Source of the DNA: Sweltsa coloradensis
Lineage: Eukaryota > Arthropoda > Insecta > Plecoptera > Chloroperlidae
Direction of reading: 5' to 3'
Length of the DNA stretch: 64,000 nucleotides
Assembly (NCBI GenBank): GCA_024449915.1
Contig: JAMZAV010002024.1
Span: 186,001 to 250,000, forward strand
Part shown: one piece after another, positions 10,396 through 19,930 of the stretch
Numbering within the stretch: the first letter of the stretch is position 1
Layout of the letters: each line of letters opens with the position of its first letter
Notes under the pieces: model-generated
What the model was told of the DNA's origin: nothing
Seen by the model: only the letters and a program-made list of their open reading frames with translations
The model's database searches: none
Made by a program: the position numbers and the translations under genes

Positions 10396-11159
10396 CTAGG
10401 AAAACGCTTAAGTCCCGCCGCGTTGTTGGATGAGCGTAATTGGTGCATTGAGCTGCCATGTGTTATGCGAATTTTCTGTTGTTCTGTGGCAAAATCATTA
10501 CTAAGTTGAAATTTTTTTAAAATTAAATTAAATTAAATTAAAAATTAACCTAATTTTTTTTTTTTTTTAATTAATCGTAATTGTTAAAAAAATCGTAAAA
10601 TTGCGATTTTTATAAGAATTAATTTCTCGATTGCGCTCAAATTTTACACTAATATATGCATTCATAAAATAAAGGTTCTGCGAAAAAATCATTACAATCG
10701 GATAAAGCATGTAGGTGTTATAAGTCAAAGAATTGTTTAAAAAAAGAAAAAACCTGTAAAATTTCGTTTTTTATGATAAATATTTTTTTCAATTGCGCTC
10801 AAATTTCAAAAAAATATCTTAGTTCATAAAATAAAGGTTCTGTGCAAAAATCATTAAAATCGGATAAAGCATGTAGGTGATATAAGTCGAAGAAATTTTT
10901 TAAAAATCGAAAAAAATCGTAAAATTGCGATTTTCATGAGAAAAATTTTTCCGATTGCGCTCAAAAACGTGGCAGTTCTAAGTTCAGAGATTTCGAAGGC
11001 CTCCATAAAATTTCATCGCAATCGGAGTATCGGTTTAGCCGGAATCGTGTGGACAAACAGACAAAAATACAAAAAAAAAGAAAAAAAAAAAACATTCCGG
11101 ATTTTTTTCTCCAGTGTAGTGAAATGGAATCTTCGCTTCGCTCGCTACGCTCATCCAAT
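10396..11159 (-). mobile_element. HINE-1 copy b, inverted partner of copy a
   Basis: It is a reverse-strand copy running from CTAGGAAAACGCTTAAGTCC (10396) to CGCTCATCCAA (11158). It is collinear with copy a over its whole length. The 44-nt spacer between the two 3' ends contains no repeat I recognise. Confidence 0.85.
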
Positions 11160-11810
11160 TATCAAAGTTTATGTAATTACTCTTAACAAAAAAATATTGC
11201 ATCACTATCAAAATATAATTCTTGAACACACTTCACATGATTATTAAATGTGTTTTGGGTCAAGTTGTCTCATGTGTATTGGGTCAAGTTGTCACAAGCT
11301 GTCAAACGTTGTTTTTTTAGGTCAGCGTGCGTTTGGTCTGATAATGTCTCGAAATTACAAAAAGAAGACGCAAAGAGGAGAAATGTGATGAATGTGACTA
11401 GCAGGGGCGGATACAGTGGGGAAACCTGAATTTCAGAAATTTTCGCCTGCGGTGCGATTTATGGGAGGCTCTACCCCCCATACCCCCGTGCCTTTCCCAC
11501 GGTTATGTTCTAGATCCGCCACTTGTGACTAGAGCATGTTAGCATGTATTTCAAACTTCCGAACAATTGTGTCAACTAACCCCGTAACTGTGACAACTTA
11601 CCCCATGTGCGGGGCAAGTTGTCACAGTTACAAGCTTTTTTTTTAAAAAAATACAATAAAATTCAAATACACTAAAATTGGTACCGGTATTCAAAATGAT
11701 TTTCTTTTGTGTAAAACATTTTGTTCAATAGTAAAAATTCCTGCATAAATGTTGGTAATTTTATCCTTAAATAAATTAAAAGTGAAAAGTGTGACAACTG
11801 TACCCAGTCT
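11160..11810. repeat. Unclassified repeat with GGGTCAAGTTGTC motifs, holding a MITE
   Basis: Several variants of GGG(T/G)CAAGTTGTCACA occur at 11262-11300 and 11615-11632, and the complement near 11800. No transposase frame is visible. The stretch lies between HINE-1b and HINE-4d. Confidence 0.4.
11402..11524. mobile_element. Short hAT-like MITE with 8-bp target duplication
   Basis: The 123-bp element has imperfect inverted ends (CAGGGGCGGAT and ATCCGCCACTT). It is flanked by GTGACTAG at 11394-11401 and 11525-11532. The ends resemble the widespread hAT start CAGTGGCGGAT. It has no coding capacity. Confidence 0.75.
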
Positions 11811-12055
11811 CCCCATTGTCACAGATGGTATAGACTACAGCGCGATATATACATTTCAAAACATGTTTAATAATTTTAAAAATATAATCCAGAAATTACA
11901 AAATCTGTCCCTACCAGGGGATTGAACCCAGGTCTCCCACATTTCACATTTAGAAAAACGCCAAAGTCGTTGTTCGAAGAGTGAGCTAGTCATGTTTTAG
12001 GTACCGGTACCCGGGAACATTTGCATTCAAGTTTGATAATTTTATTGGTATAACT
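11811..12055 (+). mobile_element. HINE-4 copy d, first part
   Basis: The segment is collinear with 61010-61260. It has CATTTCAAAACATGTTTAAT, the antisense tRNA-like piece GGGGATTGAACCCAGG (11916-11931), CTCCCACATTTC, the internal terminus-like AAACGCCAAAGTCGTTGTTC, then GGGAACATTTGCATTCAAGT. The remainder continues at 12801 beyond the inserted HINE-3 pair. Confidence 0.75.
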
Positions 12056-12395
12056 TTGAGCGAGTGTAGCGAGCGTCTCCACTTGACTCTTATGGCTCGA
12101 ATGTCTTTTTTTTTTCTGTTACTGCTTCGGTACAGGTCGCACCGTTTCTCTGATCGGCCTGAAATTTTGCACACATGTACATACCACATAGGCGGGTTGC
12201 TGTATATTTTTTGAACAAAATCCGATCGTTGGTTATAAAAATAAAAATGTTCCGATCATTATGAAATTTTGCAGGGTCAATAAGTACAACATTCTCTCCT
12301 ATTTTACAAATTTTCAGCTAAATCGGTCAAGACCTTAAAGACTTATTGGTATGTAACATTATGGGAATGTCGTACTCGGGTCGTGTTGCACGTTG
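12056..12395 (+). mobile_element. HINE-3 copy b, lacking its 3' hairpin
   Basis: It starts TTGAGCGAGTGTAGCGAGCG and runs through GGCTCGAATGTC, a T tract, ACTGCTTCGGTACAGGTCGC, GCAGGGTCAATAAGTAC and ATTATGGGAATGTCGTACTC to GTTGCACGT. At that point the sequence turns into the reverse complement of a second copy, so neither has a CTAG end. Confidence 0.8.
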
Positions 12396-12800
12396 AGCGA
12401 GCACCGGTACGTGCAACATACGACCTGAGTCCTACATTCCCATAATGTTACATACCAATAAGTCTTTAAGGTCTTGACCGATTTAGCTGAAAATTTGTAA
12501 AATAGGAGAGAATGTTGTACTTATTGACCCTGCAAAATTTCATAACGATCGGAAAATTTTTATTTTTTTATTTTATTTTTTATTTGTTATAACCAACGAT
12601 CGGATTTTGTTCAAAAACTATACAGCAACCGGCCTAGGTGGTATGTACACGTGTGAAAAATTTCAGGTTGATCAGAGAAACGGTGCGACCTGTACCGAAG
12701 CAGTAACAGAAAAAAAACAAACAAACAAACAAAAAAAACAAAAAAAACAGACATTCGAGCCATAAGAGTCAAGTGGAGACGCTCGCTTCGCTCGTTCAAT
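12396..12800 (-). mobile_element. HINE-3 copy c, inverted and fused to copy b
   Basis: It starts with GAGCGAGCACCGGTACGTGC, then runs in reverse through the whole HINE-3 body to GCTCGCTTCGCTCGTTCAA at 12800. With copy b it forms a near-perfect palindrome with almost no spacer. Confidence 0.8.
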
Positions 12801-12866
12801 AATATAGAGTTTTTAAGTTTGGGCTCACTCACTCGTCTAACAACGACCTTGGCGTTTTCCCAGTAA
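12801..12866 (+). mobile_element. HINE-4 copy d, 3' end
   Basis: AATAGAGTTTTTAAGTTTGGG then CTCACTCACTCGTCTAACAA and GGCGTTTTCCCAG reproduce the 3' end seen at 61370-61424, though without most of the body between. This is the continuation of the element broken at 12056. Confidence 0.7.
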
Positions 12867-12871
12867 AATTG

Positions 12872-13208
12872 TTGAGCGAGCAAAGCGAGCGTCTCCACTT
12901 GACTCTTATGGCTCGAATGTCTGTTTTTTTTTTCTGTTACTGCTTCGATACAGGTCGCACCGTTTCTCTGATCGACCTGAAATTTTCCACACATGTACAT
13001 ACCACATAGGCGGGTTGCTGTATAGTTTTTGAACAAAATCCGATCGATGGTTATAAAAAATAAAAAATAAAATAAAAAAATATGTTCCAATCGTTATGAA
13101 ATTTCGCAGGGTCAATAAGTACAACATTCTCTCATATTTTACAAATTTTCAGCTAAATCGATACCGGTGCTCGCTCAACAACGCGACGGGACTTTAGCGT
13201 TTTCCTAG
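12872..13208 (+). mobile_element. HINE-3 copy d
   Basis: It has a complete 5' end (TTGAGCGAGCAAAGCGAGCG) and a 3' hairpin of the CGCGACGGGACTTTAGCG type ending CCTAG. It lost about 100 bp between AGCTAAATCG and ACCGGTGCTCGC relative to other copies. Confidence 0.85.
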
Positions 13209-13301
13209 TTTATTTAAGAATAGCTTGATCGCCAAATCCTGCTGAAGACGAAGAAATTGGATAAAGAAGAGGACATGACAGGCCTGGCAAGCCGATGTTA
13301 A

Positions 13302-13883
13302 TTGAGCGAGCGTAGCGAGCGTCTCCACTTGACTCTTATGGCTCGAATGTCTGTTTTTTTGTTTGTTTTTTTTTTTTCTGTTACTGCTTCGATACAGGTC
13401 GCACCGTTTCTCTGATCGACCTGAAATTTTGCACACATGTACATACCACCTAGGCGGGTTGCTGTATAGTTTTTGAACAAAATCCGATCATTGGTTATAA
13501 AAAATAAAAAAAATAAAAATAAAATAAAAAAATAAAAATGTACCGATCGTTATGAAATTTTGCAGGGTCAATAAGTACAACATTCTCTCCTATTTTCCAA
13601 ATTTTCAGCTAAATCGGTCAAGACCTTAAAGACTTATTGCTAATCATAATTCGAAAAATTATGTTAAAAAATGAAGGAGGCAGTGAAGATACAAAGATAC
13701 ACTTTAGAAGGCATGACGTCAATTAGTACAATGCAAAGATGTTGGAATAGTAAAGTGTACAAATAATGTCAATATCCAGGTAGGCCTACACTGTGTGGTG
13801 GGCCTTATGGGAATGTCGTACTCGGGTCATGTTGCACGTACCGGTGCTCGCTCAACAACGCGTCCAACTGAGCGTTTTCCTAG
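13302..13883 (+). mobile_element. HINE-3 copy e
   Basis: It starts TTGAGCGAGCGTAGCGAGCG. The 3' part contains the alternative middle TGAAGGAGGCAGTGAAGAT and TACACTGTGTGGTGGGCC. It ends with the CGCGTCCAACTGAGCG hairpin type and CCTAG. Confidence 0.85.
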
Positions 13884-14251
13884 TATACTATGTTTGCCCA
13901 AGAAAACAGGACTGTCGGTTCCCACCCAGGACCCAACTTATGTTCGAAACAGGAGTAAAGATATGTGTTTTAATAATGTAGGCTATACAACTGATTACGC
14001 CAATGGTTCAAAGTGCAACAGCATTTATTTTAAATGTGATTGTAACACAGTGCAATAACTTGGTAAAAGCAAGTGATTTTGTTATTCATTAATCGTTACA
14101 TGATTGTCTCTCATTATGAACACTTACACACGACCGTCCGTTGCAAAGTCAACCAGACGTGAGAAAAGATTTCACACAAAGTTCCATTCTAAAATACCAA
14201 TATCTGCAAAAGATACTTGTGACTTATTGGAAAATCAAAAACCAAAAATTA
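13884..14251. other. Spacer between HINE-3e and HINE-3f
   Basis: This is 368 bp of apparently older, unclassified DNA. No gene or known repeat is seen. Confidence 0.4.
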
Positions 14252-14302
14252 TTGAGCGAGCGAAGCGAGCGTCTCCACTTGACTCTTATGGCTCGAATGT
14301 CT

Positions 14303-14336
<34 letters not shown>

Positions 14337-15199
14337 CTGTTACTGCTTCGATACAGGTCGCACCGTTTCTCTGATCGACCTGAAATTTTGCACACATGTA
14401 CATACCACCTAGGCGGGTTGCTGTATAGTTTTGTGGCAAAATCGTTCAAAAAGTTAAAAAGTTACATTAAAGTTAATCGAAAGTTTTTTTTTCAAACTAA
14501 ACGGCGACAAAATCTGAGGTGGCCAAATCATTTAGAATGTCCGTCCGATCACGAATATGTTATTTTTATTTTGATCCGATAAGTAGTGTAGATGGAAATT
14601 ACATTATAACAAAGTCCCGTTACCATGGCAACGGAAAGTCGCCAGCTTTTTTGGCTCGTGATAGCGGTCAAACGGAGGCTCGGATCGAGTTGAAATTTTG
14701 ACCATCCGCAAGTTTCGTTCCCGATTGAATGCCATTAGTTTTGTGGCAAAATCGTTCAAAAAGTTAAATTAAAGTTAATCTAAAGTTTTTTTTAAAACTA
14801 AACGGCAACAAAATCTGAGGTAGCCAAATCATTTAGAATGTCCGTCCGGTCACGAATGTGTTAATTTTATTTTGATCCGATAAGTAGTGTAGATAGAAAT
14901 TACATTTTAACAAAAGTAACGTTACCATGGCAACGAAAAGTCGCACAAGAATTCTGGTCACTATGTACTGCCACCTAGAAGAAATCAAGAGTAAAATAGT
15001 TTTCCCAAAGAAATGATGTCAATGTCCTCTAGATGGCGGTGGATTTTATCCATTCTCTCCTATTTTACAAATTTTCAGCTTAATCGGTCAAGACCTAAAA
15101 GACTTATTGGTATGTAACATTATGGGAATGTCGTACTCGGGTCGTGTTGCACGTACCGGTTGCTTGCTCAACAACGCGTCCAACTGAGCGTTTTCCTAG
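14252..15199 (+). mobile_element. HINE-3 copy f, long form with duplicated interior
   Basis: It has the normal 5' end and T tract. The segment from GTGGCAAAATCGTTCAAAAA to TTACCATGGCAACG then occurs twice (about 14432-14632 and 14741-14935), each followed by a different tail. The 3' hairpin is of the CGCGTCCAACTGAGCG type and ends CCTAG. Confidence 0.85.
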
Positions 15200-15208
15200 T
15201 TTTTAAAA

Positions 15209-15774
15209 TTGAGCGAGCGTCTCCACTTGACTCTTATGGCTCGAATGTCTGTTTTTTTTTTTTCCTGTTACTGCTTCGATACAGGTCGCACCGTTTCTCT
15301 GATCGACCTTAAATTTTGCACACATGTACATACCACCTAGGCGGGTTGCTGTATAGTTTTTGAACAAAATCCGATCGTTGGTTATAAAAAATATAAAAAA
15401 TAAATAATAATAATAAAAAAAAATGTTCCGATCGTTATGAAATTTTGCAGGGTCAATAAGTACACCATTCTCTCCTATTTTTCAAATTTTCAGCTAAATC
15501 GGTCAAGACGTTAAAGACTTAGGGTATTGGTAATCATAATTCGAAAAATGATGCTAAAAAATGAAGGAGGCAGTGAAGATACAAAGATACACTTTAGAAG
15601 GCATGACGTGAATTATTAGTACAATGCAAAGATGTTGGAATAGTATACAGTGTACAATGTCAATATCCAGTTAGGCCTACACTGTGTGGTGGGCCTTATG
15701 GGAATGTCGTACTCGGGTCATGTTGCACGTACCGGTGCTCGCTCAACAACGCGTCCAACTGAGCGTTTTCCTAG
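15209..15774 (+). mobile_element. HINE-3 copy g
   Basis: A TTGAGCGAGCGTCTCC start (one repeat of the GAGCG motif fewer) and CTAG at 15771-15774 bound this copy. The interior matches copy e, including TGAAGGAGGCAGTGAAGAT. Confidence 0.85.
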
Positions 15775-15831
15775 TTTAACTGTACAACGAAATTACCGAA
15801 ACGATGTTGGCACTCTTTTCTTTTAGTATTG

Positions 15832-16461
15832 TTGAGCGAGCGTAGCGACTGTCTCCACCTGACTCTTATGGCTCAAATGTCTGTTTTTTTTGTTTTTTCT
15901 GTTACTGCTTCGGTACAGGTCGCACCGTTTCCCTGATCGACCTGAAATTTTGCACACATGTACATACCACCTAGGCGGGTTGCTGTATAGTTTTTGAACA
16001 AAATCCGATCGTTGGATAAAAAAAAATGTTCCGATCGTTATGAAATTTTGCAGGGTCAATAAGTACAACATTTCTCTCCTATTTTACAAATTTTCAGCTA
16101 AATCGGTCAAGATCTTAAGTAGTGTAGATAGTAATTACATTTTAACAACAGTAACGTTACCATGGCAACGAAAAGTCTCACTATGCACTACCACCTACAA
16201 GCAATCAAAATACTATCGAGGAAGCAGTGTATTATTTGTTATCAAAGAGTTAAAATAGTTTTCCCAAAGAAATTATGTCAAGGTCCTCTATAGATGGCGG
16301 TGGATTTTATCCATTCTCTCCTATTTTACACATTTTCAGCTAAATCGGTCAATACCTTAAAGACTTATTGGTATGTAACATTATGGGAATGTCGTACTCG
16401 GGTCGTGTTGCACGTACCGGTGCTCGCTCAACAACGCGACGGGACTTTAGCGTTTTTCTAG
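15832..16461 (+). mobile_element. HINE-3 copy h
   Basis: It starts TTGAGCGAGCGTAGCGACTG, carries the GATGGCGGTGGATTTTATCC body, and ends with the ACGGGACTTTAGCG hairpin type and CTAG. The next HINE-3 copy starts at the very next base. Confidence 0.85.
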
Positions 16462-17018
16462 TTGAGCGAGCGTAGCGAGCGTCTCCACTTGACTCTTATG
16501 GCTCGAATGTCTTTTTTTTTCCTGTAACTGCTTCGATACAGGTCGCACCGTTTCTCTGATCGACCTGAATTTTGTTACACATGTACATACCACCTAGGCG
16601 GGTTGCTGTATAGTTTTTGAACAAAATCCGATCGTTAGCTATAAAAAAAAAAAAAAAAAAATAAAAAAAATAAGAATGCTCCGATCGTTATGAAATTTTG
16701 CAGGGTCAATAAGTATAACATTCTCTCCTATTTTCCAAATTTTCAGCTAAATCGGTCATGACCTTAAAGACTTATTGGTAATCATAATTCGAAAAATGAA
16801 GTTAAAAATGAAGGAGGCAGTGAAGATACAAAGACACACTTTAGAAGGCATGACGTGAATTAGTACAATGCAAAGATGTTGGAATAGTATTTAGTGTACA
16901 ATGTCAATATCCAGTTAGGCCTACACTGTGTGGTGGGCCTTATGGGAATGTCGTACTCGGGTCATGTTGCACGTACCGGTGCTCGCTCAACAACGCGTCC
17001 AACTGAGCGTTTTCCTAG
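16462..17018 (+). mobile_element. HINE-3 copy i, abutting copy h
   Basis: TTGAGCGAGCGTAGCGAGCG follows CTAG of copy h without any intervening base. The interior is of the copy e type, and it ends with the CGCGTCCAACTGAGCG hairpin and CCTAG at 17014-17018. Confidence 0.85.
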
Positions 17019-17132
17019 TAAATATAAATGCCATACAGTATCAAGGCACATGAGCGTTTCTCACCTCTAACAGCAAGATTATGCGCTGGTTTTAAATGAG
17101 CAAGTCAAAATACACCACATTAAGATGACTCA

Positions 17133-17530
17133 TTGAGCGAGCGTAGCGAGCGTCTCCACTTGTGACTCTTATGGCTCGAATGTCTGTTTTTTTCTTTCTG
17201 TTACTGCTTCGGTACAGGTCGCACCGTGTCTCTGATCGACCTGAAGTTTTGCACACATGTACATACCACCTATGCGAGTTGCTGTATAGTTTTTGAACAA
17301 AATCCAATCGTTGGTTATAAAAATAAAAAAGAAAATGTTCCGATCATTATGAAATTTTGCAGGGTCAATAAGTACAACATTCTCTCCTATTTTACAAATT
17401 TTCAGCTAAATCGGTCAAGACCTTAAAGACATTGGTATGTAGACTAACATTATGGGAATGTCGTACTCGGGTCGTGTTGCACGTACCGGTGCTCGCTCAA
17501 CAACGCGACGGGACTTTAGCGTTTTCCTAG
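17133..17530 (+). mobile_element. HINE-3 copy j, short form
   Basis: A 398-bp complete copy with TTGAGCGAGC start, inverted GCTCGCTCAA before the ACGGGACTTTAGCG hairpin and CCTAG end. It shows the minimal body of the family. Confidence 0.85.
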
Positions 17531-17794
17531 TTAAAGTCATTGGACACCAGAGAATCCAAGATCGTTGAAGACACAGACCTACTACACTTCATGAAACAAA
17601 CATCCTACAACAAAACATTCCAGGCGCGTAGGCACTCTTTTTCGAGTGGGGGGAAATGAAAACCCTTTTTACCCTCTAGCCCCTTGTTGCTCGATAGGTC
17701 TTTTTCGACCCATACTTAAAAAAACGATTTTTCAGTTGCCTATTTTTTAATTGTTTTTATTTAACGACTATCCTCCCCCTTCCCTTGACGACCT

Positions 17795-17990
17795 CGCCGA
17801 CGACGATGACAACGACACAACGAACGATGACATAGACGATGACGACCGCTACGTGAGAAACCCCCCTTCCTCCCCTTAGGCCCTACCCTTGGCTGGTTCT
17901 GACCAGCATGGGCCCATCCTCCCCGTATCCCCTAGGCTAGAGTGGTGCATTATGACCTAACGGTTGACGCGCCCTTAATCCAAATAAACA
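17795..17990 (+). repeat. Dispersed repeat, inverted copy at about 58690-58885
   Basis: A GACGAC/GACGATGAC-rich stretch, CGTGAGAAACCCC, GGGCCCATCCTCC, CTAGAGTGGTGCATTATGAC and CTAACGGTTGACGC appear in reverse order and complement at 58690-58885. The short codon-like GACGAT run gives no long frame. Confidence 0.6.
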
Positions 17991-18251
17991 AATCTATTCA
18001 GTTAAAAAACTGATTTACAAAGGGGGACAACTTAATAAATCTAATTACATAGATGCAGACACAACAATGAACTATATACTATAATATTTGAAGTAGTAAT
18101 ATTACAACAACAATGCATTAAAACACAACAATTTTGGTAACAAATTCAAAAATGATATTAAATGCAATTAATTAATGAATCAAAAATATAAAAAAAGTGG
18201 TGGGACAAAAAATAAAAAAACGAATGAAAAGAAAAGAAATCATAAAAAAAA

Positions 18252-18478
18252 CGATTCTGACCAAACGGGTGGGGCTACAACGTTCATATTTTACATGGAC
18301 ATTAAGGTAACAGTGATATAGGGTCTTTTGAAAGAAAAAGTTGAAAAAGTTTGCTGGAAGGCTTCCAAATAAAGGTTTCAATATAAGCCTCATACAAGAA
18401 TATAATCAACAAGTAACTATAGTTACTTGACAATGATCGACTACATTGTTTACAAAAAGCAAGTCTTTGGACCACTAG
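18252..18478 (+). mobile_element. HINE-2 copy b, fragment
   Basis: GATTCTGACCAAACGGGTGG, CATGGACATTAAGGTAAC and the following 180 bp match the 3' half of HINE-2. A terminal ACTAG remains at 18474-18478, but the hairpin before it is lost. Confidence 0.65.
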
Positions 18479-18624
18479 ATATTTTACATCCTATTGTTAA
18501 TTGGTAATACCATATAAATTAAATCAACTTTGATAAAATTATTATATTTTAACAAATAATTTTGCAATGGAATTTAAAAAAGTAATGAGATCACACACAT
18601 AACAAAAACTTGTAAAAATACAGC

Positions 18625-18980
18625 CAAACCTTACACACTCAAAAGAAATGAGATATAAAAAAGGGCCAAGCTCATCTACCCTTCCACATTTGCGCATTCT
18701 TAATTCATAAACGTACAGTTTCCGGTAACAGCATCCATGAAAAGCTTGGCAAAATAGAATTTGCATTATATATTACGTTTAAATTAATTAGAAAAAAAGA
18801 ACTTGGATGAACTATTCTATTACGTTTAAATTAATATTGCAAATTCTATTTTGCCAAGCTTTTAAAGGATGCTGTTACGGGACACTGTACGTTTATGAAT
18901 TAAGAATGCGCAAATGTGGAAGGGTAGATGAGTTTGGCTCTTTTTTAGATCTAATTTCTTTTAAGTGTGTGAGAGTAGGG
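18625..18980. repeat. Long palindrome (fold-back), arms about 155 bp
   Basis: The left arm runs from CTTACACACTCAAAAGAAAT through AGAATTTGCATTATA near 18783. The right arm is its complement, from ATTGCAAATTCTATTTTGCC (18833) to TTTAAGTGTGTGAG. The spacer of about 36-50 nt includes AGAAAAAAAGAACTTGG. The two arms translate to similar peptides on opposite strands, but that is a consequence of the symmetry. Confidence 0.75.
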
Positions 18981-19504
18981 GGTAATTGACAGTATCAGAG
19001 CAGAGGAGGAGACAGATTGAACATGGGCTCTTATGGAGGTCCCCTCCTCACACACAGGAGGAGGCGGCGGGTGATGTTACCATATCGTAGGGCGTAAGTC
19101 ACATCACCCATTTATTATTTCTCATTCCACAACCCCCTCCAACCCCTCATTCATCCCCTATTTCAAAATTTTATTTTTACGATTAGTAATCTCTAAATAC
19201 AAATATGACAGTATCATGTATACGCATATCATCGGGCCTAACCAAATAGCTACCCCTCTCCAACCCCTTCAACCCCCACCCACCCCTTGGTGAAGTGTCA
19301 TCAATATCAAGTATAACCAGAGGACATTGATTATCCTGTAAGCGTTAACAAAATAGAGAAATTTGAAAAACAAAATAACATTTCAGTAAATGTATATACC
19401 ATACAAAAATGCAAAAACTTGCAAAAAACGGGCCAAGCCGAAAACGAGGAAGATACAAGTGGCTCAACTGCATGAAGTGGTGAGATAAGTGTAGCCAAGC
19501 CCAT

Positions 19505-19930
19505 TATTTTGTTTAAAATAATAAATATATTTATTAATTATATAATAAATTAATAATATATCAATATCCACATTGTTATCTAACTATAATTATGAAATAA
19601 ATATATTAACGAAAATAACATAAACATTAAATTAATTCATTGAAACATTTACATGTGGAAATATTAAAATCAACAGACGCCACTCAAAATTAAAAGCTTG
19701 GTCGATGATTTTTTTAACTTGGTTGTCGTTACTGACTAACCAAAACATAACCAATCCAAATCCATCGACCAAGCTTTTAATTTTGAATGGCGTCTGTTAA
19801 TTTTGATATTTCCACATGTAAATGTTTCAATAAATTTATTAAATGTTTATGTTATTTTCGTATATATATTTATTTCATAATTAGTTAGATAATAATATAA
19901 TATATTTACATTTTACAGCCTATATATTTA
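19505..19930. repeat. Long palindrome (fold-back), arms about 190-210 bp
   Basis: Left arm features (AACATTTACATGTGGAAATA, CAGACGCCACTCAAAATT, AAAAGCTTGGTCGATG) reappear as complements at 19770-19850. AT-rich outer arms also match (GTTATTTTCGTATATATATT versus the 19605-19625 region). The spacer is about 55 nt. Confidence 0.75.

Noticed and set aside
12611..13090. A 159-codon minus-strand frame and its relatives across HINE-3 copies (shared peptide CKISGRSEKRCDLYRSSNR)
   Set aside because: The same peptide recurs only because the repeat body recurs. Frames differ among copies, T/A tracts of variable length break them, and no domain is visible.
7350..17530. A CRISPR-like array, given regularly spaced similar units
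   Set aside because: Units are 340-950 bp with element-type ends and variable orientation, in a eukaryotic genome. They are mobile elements.
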